The notes below the pieces were generated by a model. It was not told the origin of the DNA. It ran no database searches and saw only the letters and a list, made by a program, of their open reading frames with translations. Position numbers and translations under genes: made by a program. Shown here in pieces: positions 40,387-51,343 of a DNA stretch of 64,000 nucleotides. The stretch comes from Oryzias latipes. Its lineage: Eukaryota > Chordata > Actinopteri > Beloniformes > Adrianichthyidae. The stretch spans positions 14,009,950 to 14,073,949 of the forward strand of contig NC_019872.2 of assembly GCF_002234675.1 (NCBI RefSeq), in the 5' to 3' direction. How positions within the stretch are numbered: position 1 is the stretch's first letter; every line of letters starts with the position of its first letter.

Positions 40387-41491
40387 GTTTTGCTCAGTTT
40401 GATCCTCGGCCTCACATGATTACTAATGTATCCACATGTACATAATGTTAAGGCTCTAACTGAGCAGGCAGCCAAGCCCCCCCCCCCTCCATAGACTTGC
40501 ACCTTTAACTGCATGTCCCTAGCTGGTGACAATGTGCATGGCAGATTGTGCAGTTTGTGTTTTTGTAGATACACATTTTTATCTTGCAGGTAGCAATCAG
40601 TTCTCAGTCACTATGGTCCTAATTATTTGTCTTCAAGCCGAAGTGTAAATTTCAAAAAAATGTTTGTGTCCTTTTGTTCCAATGTACCCATCACTGAGGT
40701 ATGTATTAGCAGCCTGTTCCCTGTAGCACTTGTAAATTGTGTCTGTGTGAGAATGGTTTGGGTGGACTAAAAGAAGCTCCTTTGCTTCTCTTCCAGACGC
40801 TTCCTGCTCTTTTTGTTTCAGCACGAGTCTTTTGTTTGTCAGTAAAACCGCATGTCAGGCTGGACGCAGACACTAAGTATCGTCTGCAGGTGGGTAGAAC
40901 CAGGTGCAATCATGCAGCCTACACGCAGGTTTTCAGTCCATTGTGGGCTGCTGTTCGAAAAACAAAACCTGATGAATTTGAAACTGCTGATATTTGCAAT
41001 GAGAGACAATTCTCCCCCTAATCTATCAGAAAAACTCTTACAACCAGATCTGTTCAAAAACATGTATTAGTGAAGTTGGTTTAGATTTTTATTTTAGTAA
41101 AGGCTCTCATTAGTGCCCCAATGTATGAATGTTTGGTCTCAATGGGAATCCTACAGTATATGTGGTGCTGCAAGTCTGAAACTATGGACTGACCTTTGTT
41201 TTAGGCCATCACAGATGCATTTTTTGCCAGCAGAAAGGGACTCTTCAGGTTCTGGCAGTGTACATGTACTATGGCTTTTTAATCTCTTTTTTTAACACCT
41301 GTGATTATTGGTTTTTATATTTATTTCATTTACAACTTGTTGTATAGCTAAGTGTAACTAGACTTCTATGGGACGTAAATTATTGTTTTGTATACAAATC
41401 TGTACAAAGCGTGTAGATGTAAACAGTTGATTAAAAGGAAATCTGAACTTTGTTGTATGTATGTATGTCTCTGTATTTGTTTAAAAAAGAT

Positions 41492-41497
41492 AATAAA
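41492..41497 (+). terminator. Poly(A) signal, zfx-like
   Basis: AATAAA on the plus strand is followed by a T-rich stretch. It lies 23 bp from the minus-strand signal of the convergent lipocalin gene. Confidence 0.65.
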
Positions 41498-41519
41498 GCA
41501 AAGTATTTTAAATGTTTGT

Positions 41520-41525
41520 TTTATT
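41520..41525 (-). terminator. Poly(A) signal, lipocalin gene
   Basis: AATAAA on the minus strand lies ~175 nt after the lipocalin stop. The two convergent transcripts probably overlap by a few tens of bases. Confidence 0.6.
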
Positions 41526-41698
41526 TGGTGGAAGCCTTCAGCACAACATTTTTGATAATGAAAGCAAAGCATTGACTCATCAAACCAAGCATAGTGCGTA
41601 GAGTAGTAATGACATTTTGCTTTATGATGGTGGCTTTATGAGTTCAGAAGGTGAGATTCCTCAGCTGGTATCCCTCACTCCTTAGCAAGAGCAGAAAG

Positions 41699-42869
41699 TT
41701 AGGCATCTGTGCACTCCCCTGTTAACAAAAACAAATTAAAAGGGATTAGAAGTCGTACTAGTGTTGGATTGTTTTAGAAGATTTCTGAGTGATGGAAACT
41801 TGCCGTTTTTGGGAAGCAGAACAATGTTGTCTGGCAGGATGCCACTCGCCGAAGAGACCCGCTTGAACTTCGCCAACACCTCAGCACTGAGGTCAGGACT
41901 GCGGCCTGTGAAGCAACACATGCAACACTGACTGACTTGAGTTTACAGGACAGAGTCTGACTTTACAGATGACTTTACCATAGAGTTTGACGGCACTGTA
42001 GACATCATCTCCTTTTGTTTTGAGGGTGTGGATCACGGCATACTCGTCATATTTGACGTCAACCACAGTTATGTCATTCAAACTCCCCCATCCTGACAAA
42101 AAAATAAACAGATATGAAAGCATGGATATAATGTTTTTTGCATCAATGTTTGGCTTCACTTACTCTGACAGAAATATGAGAACTTCCCGGGTATGCTTGT
42201 TTTCTTCGCAAGTTTGTTCTTTCTCCTGCAAGTGCCATCAGAACTGAAAAACATCACGAAACCTTATAAGTGACTTCATTACATAATTTTTAGAAATATT
42301 TTGTTTAATCTGCGATCACGTTCTCAATTGTACGCGTATGCTCACTTGAGACGAGAGGAGGCAATGTCCAAGTCTCCTTCTGCAGTTGGTTTTAGCATGG
42401 CTGTTCCCATCTTCATCGTTGCTTTGCGGCTTACAAACCACTGAGCATTGGTGGCATATCCTACTGTATACCACTTCCCTGCCATCTGTAAACGCCAGAG
42501 AAACTACATGAAAAACTAGACCAAAAGGGTCAGAGTTAAAAGCATTTGGCTTGTGATATAATGTGACAAGTTATTGTGTGTGATTCTTTGCAGATGACTA
42601 AATTCTTTTATTTGTAAGGTCGACCCAAGTTTTTCCACACTTTTTTTTTGTCCTTTAAATGCATGAAATTCCGAATTTAAATCTGATTCCATAGAAACAA
42701 ACACGTGTGGAGATATGAAAGTATAATTAGTTATTGAAATAAGCAAAAAAGTCCTGCCATTTGGCTCAAATCTTACCTCCTGTAAGTTAAAGTCTGCCTG
42801 AGGTACGACTTCAGAGGAGACACTCAGGGAGCAGAGCACGGCTCCCAGCAGGATGAGCACAGAGGTCAT
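41699..42869 (-). CDS. Secreted lipocalin, prostaglandin D synthase-like (182 aa)
   Basis: Exons, 5' to 3': 42869-42777, 42485-42346, 42243-42164, 42092-41979, 41905-41804, 41718-41699; 182 codons plus TAA. The protein has a signal peptide (VLILLGAVLCSLSVSS), the lipocalin GxW motif in MAGKWYTVGYAT, the second conserved block in VVDVKYDEYAVIHTL, and a conserved Cys pair (GTC in exon 3 with the last-exon GEC) likely to form the lipocalin disulfide. Length and exon pattern fit a lipocalin such as the ptgds group. Where mammalian L-PGDS has its catalytic Cys (FMCQT), this protein reads KMGTA, so isomerase activity is doubtful and ligand carriage is more likely. The intron after exon 5 starts with GC. 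A TATA box lies upstream. I leave the symbol empty because several fish lipocalin paralogues are similar. Confidence 0.88.
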
Positions 42870-42941
42870 GGCTGCTGCAGAGTGGGGTTAGAGCGTGGAT
42901 GAAGATGTGTCGGTCCACGCAGGAGCTTCTGCCTGTTGTCA

Positions 42942-42950
42942 CCTTATATA
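42942..42950 (-). promoter_or_regulatory. TATA box of the lipocalin gene
   Basis: TATATAAGG on the minus strand lies ~75 bp before the start codon, which leaves room for a short 5' UTR. A strong TATA box suits a tissue-regulated secretory gene. It is the clearest TATA box in the window. Confidence 0.7.
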
Positions 42951-43892
42951 GGGGAGAGTGGGTGAACATCCTTTGTACCAACCCTCATACCCACCCCCCA
43001 AGAACTGGTCTGGGTTCAAACATGAAAAGCTTCAGGCAAACGCATACCGTTTCACATGGTAAAAATTGGCTTAGTTGACTATATAAGAGGTGAAAAATAC
43101 ACAAGTTGTATAACAGTGGGTGGGGTTCATATTCTCATAGTTCCGTTTGGGTTGAAGCTTTTCAATCAAAATGATATCAATCATTTTGGGTTTTGGACTG
43201 TGTGCTTTTGAAAACACAGTCCAGAGGTGGTAAACAAGGCTGTGCACGCAGCACTCCAGGGCTTTCTGTGGAGCAGAGCACAGAATCAAACTCACATGTC
43301 AGCATTTGTTATCAGGAAAACACAAACATGAACACTCTTGCATATCAGATCCCAGTGCTGTGCTACTTTGGGTTGCCAAAGTTGCCAGAAGTTCAGTCGT
43401 TTCCCTGATTTGACAAAATAAATCCTAAAATGACCCAAAGATACTGTATATTTTAATGACCAGAATGAGCAAATTTTCAGAATCTTACAGTTGTTTAAAT
43501 TATCTATTAAGATTAAAATAAAGTATTTAAGGTAAAGTTATCAGATATCTTTACAAGATAAAAATAATAAATTACTAATAATCTCTTAAATATATGTAGC
43601 ACAATGGAAAACAATAAACGTACAAGAGGTTGAGCAACTCTTCTGAAGTTGTGCAACTTAAATTTGCCTCTAGCCATGATCCAACCGATGTACAATGTTT
43701 TTAATCATTAATAATAAAAGAAATAAAGTGGGTTTTGAGAACATATTTCTTTAAGATGATCCTGTTCTATAGATCGCTCAACATAAAACACCCCAGTATG
43801 TCTGCAGGTTCTTGTTTAAAAAGCTGTTTCTTGTGACATTCTAAGAAAAATTAGTAAAAGCATGTTTCCCTAACATCAATGGGGGACCTTTC

Positions 43893-44110
43893 TGTGTGGA
43901 TTTTCTCTCCGTGCATGCGTGGGTTCTCTCCGGGATCTCCGGCTTCCTCCCACGGTCCAAAAACATGCTTCATTGGTTTATTGGCAACTCTAAATTGTCC
44001 ATAGGTGTGAGAGTGAATTGGTGTGTGAACATTCTACCCTGCAACGGACTCCGGCAGCCCCGTGACCCCAAAAGAGACTAAACGGAATAGGAAATGAAAG
44101 AAAATGAAAG
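43893..44110 (+). repeat. LINE/SINE 3'-end fragment
   Basis: The stretch carries the widespread fish repeat words CCGTGCATGCGTGGGTTCTC, CTCCGGCTTCCTCCCAC, TCTAAATTGTCC and a terminal GGAATAGGAAATGAAAG repeat-like tail. It is internally shortened against the common form. Family name not assigned. Confidence 0.6.
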
Positions 44111-46367
44111 TTAAAATCCAAATGAAACATCTTCAAATAAGTCAAATGGTTTGGGGTCATTGCAGGATAACGTTAGAAGTCTTTCCTATTGGTGGAAAAA
44201 AGTCTCACTTGGAAATTTACTGGCCCCACCAGTGGGGCAGCCCCTTCAAATTCATGCTGTAGAAATCACATACATATTCATTGACAAGTATATTGCAAAA
44301 ACATTTACATGACCCTGTAAAGTAAGGTTCAGGGACTGGGTATTCTGCAAGCAGAAAACCCTCACAACTGACTCAGTTTTTATTAATTATTTTCCCAATT
44401 TGTAAATTTGTTTGAATAAAAGTGTCTTGCAAGGATGGTTGTTGCAATTCCAACCTTCACCTGTGGGGGCGGTAGATGTACCAAGAGACATTCAAAAATG
44501 ACTGAAAAAGAAGCCGTATTAAATCAGAGGCATCGCTGCTGTTGGAAGAAATCCCCCCTCATAATAGGTTAATTTACTATCAATTCAAATAGAACAAAAG
44601 GCGTAAATCTGATTTTTTTCGACATCAAGCAGATAAAACTATTCTAAAAGTTCTGTTGTTATTTTTTTTAGCTTTGTTCAGCAAATTATTGGACATCCAA
44701 ATTATTTCAAATATGTTGTTGGTTTTCTTCACACTTCTGAAGGAAAAGTGTTGTAGTCCTCGATATACAATATTATATAAATATACGACTGTACTTTTTT
44801 TTACTGATAGTCTGGAAAATTTCTAGGCCCATAATTACAGGGGATCAAGGCCAAACCTGTCTGAAAAAGGGCAGGTTAAAACAAGCAGGATGACATGATG
44901 AGCCAGAGCCTTGGAGTGAGACAGTGGGAAAGTGCACTCTAAGAACTGTTGACATTTTTTAGGAGTTTGAATTTTACACTACAGGAGCACATAGGTGTAT
45001 AGATTTGTATAAATCACACCTGTGTTTCTGATAACAATGTGTTGTTAAAACTTCCAAATTTTTGTTATCTTTCTTAGTATGATATCAGATTTTTTTCCTG
45101 CACAAATACAATCGGTTATGTACATCTGCAATTAGAGTGAGGTTCCAATACTTTTTTATTCTTTTTATCAAACAGAAACAGCATCCCAAATCCAAAACAT
45201 TGTATTTATTTTTTGCAAAGCGGAAAATTGCAAGGTTTTTCTTTGACATGGATTGTTTTTATACCTCTTTATAATATAAGTAAGCAGAAGTCAAATTATT
45301 TTACAAATGGATTCATGAGTAAAACCTGGACTCTCAGATTGTAGATCACCCATGCAAAAAAAATGTTTATTACTGGAAACCTGTGGTTGAATTTAGGACT
45401 TCCACAAACTCCAATATGATCAAACTTTTGGGTTCTGTTATGACCAAGGTAAAGGCTGTTCCATTATAGAGGAAGAGATATTGTGAAAGAGGCATCATCT
45501 CATAGAGGAACAGCAAAGGCAGCAATTTAAATGTACAAAAACCTTTGTAATTTTTACACAGTCTCTAATCTTCAATTTCTTTTTATGTTTCTTCCTAGTT
45601 GTATTATATTTAATATTAATGTTTTCAAAAATATCTAGGCTATGCATTTGCATGTAAAAGCTTTGAGTTGATGAGTCTAAACTTCCACAGAGTTCAGAGA
45701 CAACTAATCGGTGCCAAAGTTCCAAAGAGGTTCAGCTGCAGAAGTACTGCAACATGCATACTTTGCCCGTTTGAACAGGAGGCCATTATAAACCAACATT
45801 TAAACGTCGTGCCAAACAATGTTTTTATTTCATCATTATCAGATCTCACTTATAAAAAGAAAAATGCATTGTGACAAACTCTGTGGAGTAACAGCTTGTT
45901 GTTGCAGAATCCTGGAAATACAGTTGCATCACGGGAAAATGCAATTACAGTGTTGGGTTTAGAGCCATTTGTTTTGCTTGTAAAATTAAATGCATTTTTA
46001 GATCAATATTTCCTTACTGTTATTTAAAAGACACGTATATGTCTACATTTTTGAGCTTTTAATGCTCTGGACCTAATTTAATTTTCAGTCAAGAGTTTCC
46101 ATCAGACTTTTCCATCAGATGAATTTGGTTAATACTGTAAATGAAGTAAATTTAACTCAACACCCAAACAAAGTGAAACCTAAATTGTCTGACTTCAAAT
46201 CAAATGTGAGTCAGTTATAAAATAATCTTTTTATCTGAAAGGTGAACCAGAACATTGTATTTTGTCAGCTTATTGAACTGAGTTTGCTATTTGTCTCAAT
46301 TTTCAACAGTTCAGCTTTTCCCTTTAGGTTTTTTCTACAATGAAAGGTGGTACTGTTACAGAAAAAA

Positions 46368-46384
46368 GCACCAGGTGGCAGCAG
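46368..46384 (+). promoter_or_regulatory. CTCF-like motif
   Basis: GCACCAGGTGGCAGCAG matches the vertebrate CTCF core with one deviation at the first C. It lies between the Xp22-like and 3q13-like gene blocks. Sequence match only. Confidence 0.4.
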
Positions 46385-47300
46385 AAATGAAAAACCTTTT
46401 AAGACTGAAGCTGAATGATGGGAATTACATGAGGATCCATATGCATTATCATTGTTTTGGAGCCTAGCAAAGAGGTATTTTGAAATGTTAAAAAAAAATT
46501 GAATTTGGTTACAGGGAAGATTGGTTTTTCATTTTCATTGCATCAATCGATAGACACGACAACAAAAAAGCCTTTCCTGACAGTCTTTTCAAGCATATTT
46601 TAAGTTAAAAGACAAAAATCATTAACATAGAAAAACTTAGAACTCTGTGTAACTCCGTAACTAACGCCAACAGCTAAATCCTTTTGCTGTTCTTTTTCCT
46701 TTTTTGTGTCTAGCTTCTTAAAATTACTTTAAATGCATCTAGCAAAATAACCCTGTTGTATTTGTACCTATAGCAAACATTATGGCATCTGTGCCTAAAA
46801 GATCTGTTAAACTTCATAATCAGTGCATCTCGCGGTTTTTTGGTTTTTGTTTAATTCCTTATAAATTGATTTTATAAATCAGGATTTGTTTTTTGGATTG
46901 AATAATGATATTTTAGATAACTGATCTGCATTTGCTATGTTGATTTCTAAAATAGTTATGTCTATTTTACACAATAATTAAGTAATTCATCTTTGTTATG
47001 TGCTTTATTGATACCTAAGGATTCTTATTTCTGTCTGATAAAAGTTATGAACCGGATAATGATAAATCATATAATAAAAATGGTTTCGGTAGAACAGGGG
47101 TGGCATTATATAAGTTTGCTTCCTTCCACTCCTTTTCAAGCAATCTTTAATTTTATGTCTAATTATCTTAAGTTTGATACGTCTTTGTATAAATGTGTAA
47201 CTGCTGATTGTATTGTTTTTGTGTATTATTCTTACTTGTTTGCTTATAATAAACCATTTCAAACTATTTTAAATAAATTTAGGGCTCATTCAACATTTTA

Positions 47301-48349
47301 CAGTTTTTCTCAGTCGCTTTAGTACAATTCTCAGATCAGAATGAAATTCCCAAAACTAATTGTTCAATCTTCACATCATGATGTCACTTGTGCACATCAT
47401 ATTAGCAGTTTCTCACTTCTTTGAACAAGTTGCAATTGCTTTGGTACATCCATGCAAATGATTATGTACAATTCTCTGCTCTTTGCTACATTATCAATTG
47501 TTTATGTCATGTTGATCAAAATGTATTATATAGTTCACTGTGCAATAGTCTTACTCCTCAAAACAACTAGTCATTAGTTCATCGTATAAGTCATTAACTG
47601 CAAAATGGTTGACCAAGTTGTCATATTGTGACAAACATATTTCTATACATCTCCATTATATGTTTTTGTCTAAATCACAGCAGACGCCTGCAGAGGCTGG
47701 ATAAGACACTCTAAAAGATTCTTTCCACGCTGCATTGCAAGAGAGGATATTTGCTGTGATGTGGATGAGAATTTGTGGCCTAACATACAGGAACGACAAG
47801 AGGTGTAGGAAGACCACATCAATTCCTACTGCACTGCCTGTACTGTTGTACAGAATATTGTCCTATCTTTTTTTTCCCTTTGTGTTACTGTTTGCAGTGG
47901 GTTTTTTCTATGTTGGTATGACATGGTCTGTCAACAAATTACAATATGAACAATAAAAGTGTAAATGGGAATCTTGTCCAGTCTCTTGCAATCAAACAAA
48001 AAAGGTGTAACTTACAATTTACAATAATTGTCATCAAAACTTTAGCCATAGTTTACATCACAACCTCCCTCTAAAGTACACAGTTATATTGACAACATGA
48101 CTAAGTCATTTGACTGTCTTGTTCGTGGACAATGACACAAGGACTTGACATTCTGATGGCACTGACATGTTCAATGACATAAAGACTTAGTTTTGAGAGA
48201 TGACCTCAAGATTTTGAGCAAGTTACAGGCTTTTGCAAGAAATCCATAGTGTTTTGCTGTTTGTACAAATTGTTTTGAGAAAGGCATACATAAAATTGCA
48301 AACTTCAATTCTGATCTGAGAATTGTACTAAAGCGACTGAGAAAAACTG
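47301..48349. mobile_element. Tc1/mariner-superfamily element, internally deleted
   Basis: The terminal inverted repeats exceed 40 bp: left CAGTTTTTCTCAGTCGCTTT... and an almost exact reversed right end. TA dinucleotides flank it at 47299-47300 and 48350-48351. Inside, 47680-47808 on the plus strand keeps an open C-terminal transposase piece of 42 codons plus TAG, beginning ADACRGWIRHSKRFFPRC and holding DVDENLWP. The rest of the transposase is gone. Confidence 0.88.
47680..47808 (+). pseudogene. C-terminal remnant of an IS630/Tc1-type transposase
   Basis: An uninterrupted 43-codon frame (with TAG stop) reads GWIRHSKRFFPRCIARED and DVDENLWPNIQERQ. I recognise this as the tail of a transposase common in fish Tc1/mariner-like elements. 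No start or catalytic DDE region is present. Confidence 0.75.
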
Positions 48350-48363
48350 TATTAGCATATCTA

Positions 48364-48369
48364 TTTATT
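48364..48369 (-). terminator. Candidate poly(A) signal, zdhhc23-like
   Basis: AATAAA on the minus strand lies ~240 nt after the stop codon, 15 bp from the end of the mariner-like element. Confidence 0.45.
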
Positions 48370-48607
48370 GTTGACATTTTGTTTTGATATAACAATTATG
48401 GCTTTATATCCACATTTTACATTTGAATGAAATTTTTTGTGCAATCTGTAGCCTTGTGTCAAAAGCATGTATCGGTGTGCCCCTGTTTTCAATGCTTGAA
48501 ATAATTTGATTTGCAAACATATTAGACTCACTTTTAGATACACTGGCCAGAAATGTCAAAAAAACATTTGTAAACGTAGTGTTGTTGAGAAATAAGAGAA
48601 ATACAAA

Positions 48608-51343
48608 TTAAACCAAGTCAGTGAGCTTGGAGTGGACGTTCACTATGGCTTCAGCCATGGTGAGGAACTCAACCCAGTTCTGGAAGAAACCCCGTGAATG
48701 CTCTCCTGAGTGGATCCTGAGCCCCAGCACGCCTCTCTGGTCCTTCTTGCTTCTGAGAGCCTGCTGAACTTCCCGCTCTGTCACATTGAAGCTGATGTTT
48801 AGAATCTGGGCCAGCAGCAGGTAAAGCAGTCCACCTGTGATGATGCTGCTGTACCAGGAACAGGTGAAGCAAAGCGCTGTGCTGCAAAGACGGAAAAGAT
48901 GTAATAAAATAACGTGAATTTCCAAATACATGTAAGATCTGGACTTTATGTTTTTGTACTGTGTAGTTAACCGGTTTAATAATTACCTCTGTAGAACCAA
49001 ATTATTATCAAATAAAACAATACAGAACAAGTCTGATTTCTGCTGGTTAAAAATATTCAAAATGAAAAATGAGAGGATAGAGGATGACCTGCAAAGCTCC
49101 TGTAAAGAACCAACCTGGACTGACTGTAGACGCCGGGACAGTAAAAAAGAGCCGTCATCAGATACTGTCTGGGGCAGAGGCTGCGGAGCACCAGGCTGAT
49201 CCCGTACACAGCAGTCAACACAAACACACAAAGGGTCAGCAGGAAACTGCGGTGATTCGCTTGTCCAACACAGCTGTTTATCCTGCAGCACCTCAACACA
49301 CACAGACACACATGAGCAGAAGCACAACTTCATCTGCAACTTCTTTGTTTGCACAAAAATGCATGTGCAAGAGTTATTTTTTATTTAGGGTTATATACTA
49401 TATTTAACACCCTTACTGCACATACTGATTGTTTTTGTATTTCAATTTTAACTTTTAACTCATCTTAATGTCTTAAACATTGTTGTGCCCACGTTAAGGT
49501 TACATTTATAATTCTTAAACTAAAGTTTGTGCTGACTCAGTATTTTATTGTGTGTTTTTAGTGCAAAGTTGGAGCAAAAGTGATGACAAAAGCTGAATGA
49601 AACAGAAGGCTTCTGTGCACGAATTTATTGGGTCCACAAAAAAACTAAAGCTGATGATAAAATGGCAAACAAAAAGGGAAGACAGAATGGAAGATGGAAG
49701 GCAATAATGATGGACTGAAAGTATTTGGTGAATGTTAGTTTCCTGGTTTGTAAAATAAAAAATAAATAAAGATTTGATTTCCGTTTTCACACAGCTTAAG
49801 GTGTTTCACATCAGACCCACCAGATGCAGTGGTGGTCCAGACGCAGCACACATGCCCCGCAGCTCCTGCAGTGTCCCGCACGCGGGGGCCGTATTATTTT
49901 GCACACAGGACACAAACTCCATTTTGTTGAGGGGGCTTCTTCCTTCTTTAGGAGTTCTGACGAGGTCATTGAACATGAGGCTGCTGGTTGCAGACATTTT
50001 TCCAGGTATGTGAAATCCTCCTTAATGTTCTTCTTGCGGTTGCTTGCCTCATAGAGGGAAGCAGTCACAAATCCTGGACCTCTCTTGGTGTGAATCAGAG
50101 AAACTATTGTCAGAATCATTCCAGCGGTAACAACGCACACCTGCAGCTGGCTGACATCTCCACGAGGCAAAATCTCTGTGATGAAGAGGTAGTACAAGTA
50201 GCCCAAAGAGTAGAGTGCAAGAGTGAGGAAGAAGATGGTACGTCTCTTCTTTCGGTGTGTGGCGTAGTAGTACCACAGCACCAGGCCCGGCAGAGCTGTG
50301 AGGATGGTGATGCCCAGCAGGAAGTGCAGTGCTGCGATTCTCAGCAGGAGTGGCAGGAGCAGGAGCGCTGGGATCATGGAGATCTCCAGGTTGTCAATCA
50401 CTGCCCCAAACACCGGAGACTGAAAGCCACTTGTGTGTGATTTCTTTTTCAGCCACCTGTAGAAAGGTAAAAAAAAAAAAGAAATTTGTTTTTTAATAGT
50501 AGCTCAATTTTTCTTTTCATTTGATTTTCTTGTGTTTAAGTTATACTGATAAATGATTACATATTTGCAGTTTTAGAAAGAAACTTTGTACAATTTCATA
50601 TTCAAAATATGCGCTATCAGTTTAGAAGTAGTAATTTATTGTCCCTTTTTATGTGCAAACTAAGGTAACAGAATGTACAACATTATATTATTAAATGTAT
50701 TAAACTGACGGTAGAGTTCCTTTTGTCATCGAATTAACAAATTCTAACCCATTTCATAATGGAAGAATAAAAATATGCAATTATTTCAACATTATTTGTT
50801 CCTCTTTTGGGGTTTTACACAGATAGAATTTTGATAAGTCATGTTTTAGTCTTCTTTCTCTCTTTGCACGATTGTTTAAAAATCTTTTCTAAAAGGGGTT
50901 TTGTGTATAACTAAAAGTTTTTTGTTTGTGTTAGTTATGGTCTTTTTTATTTTTTATTCTTCATCCAGTATAGACAGCAAAAGCAAAAGACACTGATTTA
51001 GTTTTTAGCTGGAGCTTCATATTTCAGTGTTTCTAGGAACATTGTTCCTAGAAAGCAAGTTTGATCTTTTAAAAAACCTTGAAGGTTTTCCTGCATGACT
51101 CTAGTGATGTTTTGCTTTTCATATCTAAGGTCATGTGCAACTTCAGTTTATATTTAACTTGAACACTCCCTCAATGTGAATCATGTGAAGCAGCACCATG
51201 TCGCTGTTTTTCCATCCCTCATACCTGTTGAAGGCTTGATCCAGGCTGTCACAGTCACAACAGCATCTGCTCCAAAAGATGTCACAGTCACAGCAACACA
51301 TGGGGTCGTCTGGTTCTGGAGGTTTTAACTTCTCCCATTTCAT
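48608..51343 (-). CDS. zdhhc23: Palmitoyltransferase ZDHHC23-like (398 aa)
   Basis: Coding exons, 5' to 3': 51343-51225, 50456-49821, 49282-49115, 48881-48608; 398 codons plus TAA, close to human ZDHHC23. The N-terminus holds Cys-rich clusters (CCCDCD, twice). Several hydrophobic helices follow ([35 protein letters not shown]). The catalytic cysteine-rich domain runs from [19 protein letters not shown] to RLDHHCIW, with the DHHC active site complete, then INSCVG, FYCPGVY and [15 protein letters not shown], all ZDHHC23 words. The enzyme S-palmitoylates proteins at internal membranes; in mammals ZDHHC23 is linked to neuronal nitric oxide synthase binding. The start at 51343 is the first ATG after a likely acceptor (tttatcag), so a noncoding upstream exon is expected, perhaps ending at the donor near 53306. 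Intact. Confidence 0.93.

Larger units (their letters stand above)
40200..41515 (+). other. 3' UTR of zfx-like gene
   Basis: About 1.3 kb from the stop to the AATAAA at 41492. No splice-supported coding exon was seen in it. It includes the (TA)n tract and a C-run near 40480. Confidence 0.6.
42951..47298. other. Gene-poor spacer between the two synteny blocks
   Basis: About 4.3 kb of AT-rich DNA. Apart from the LINE/SINE-like tail at 43893-44110 and a CTCF-like word at 46368-46384 I see no feature; no frame has splice or homology support. Confidence 0.5.
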
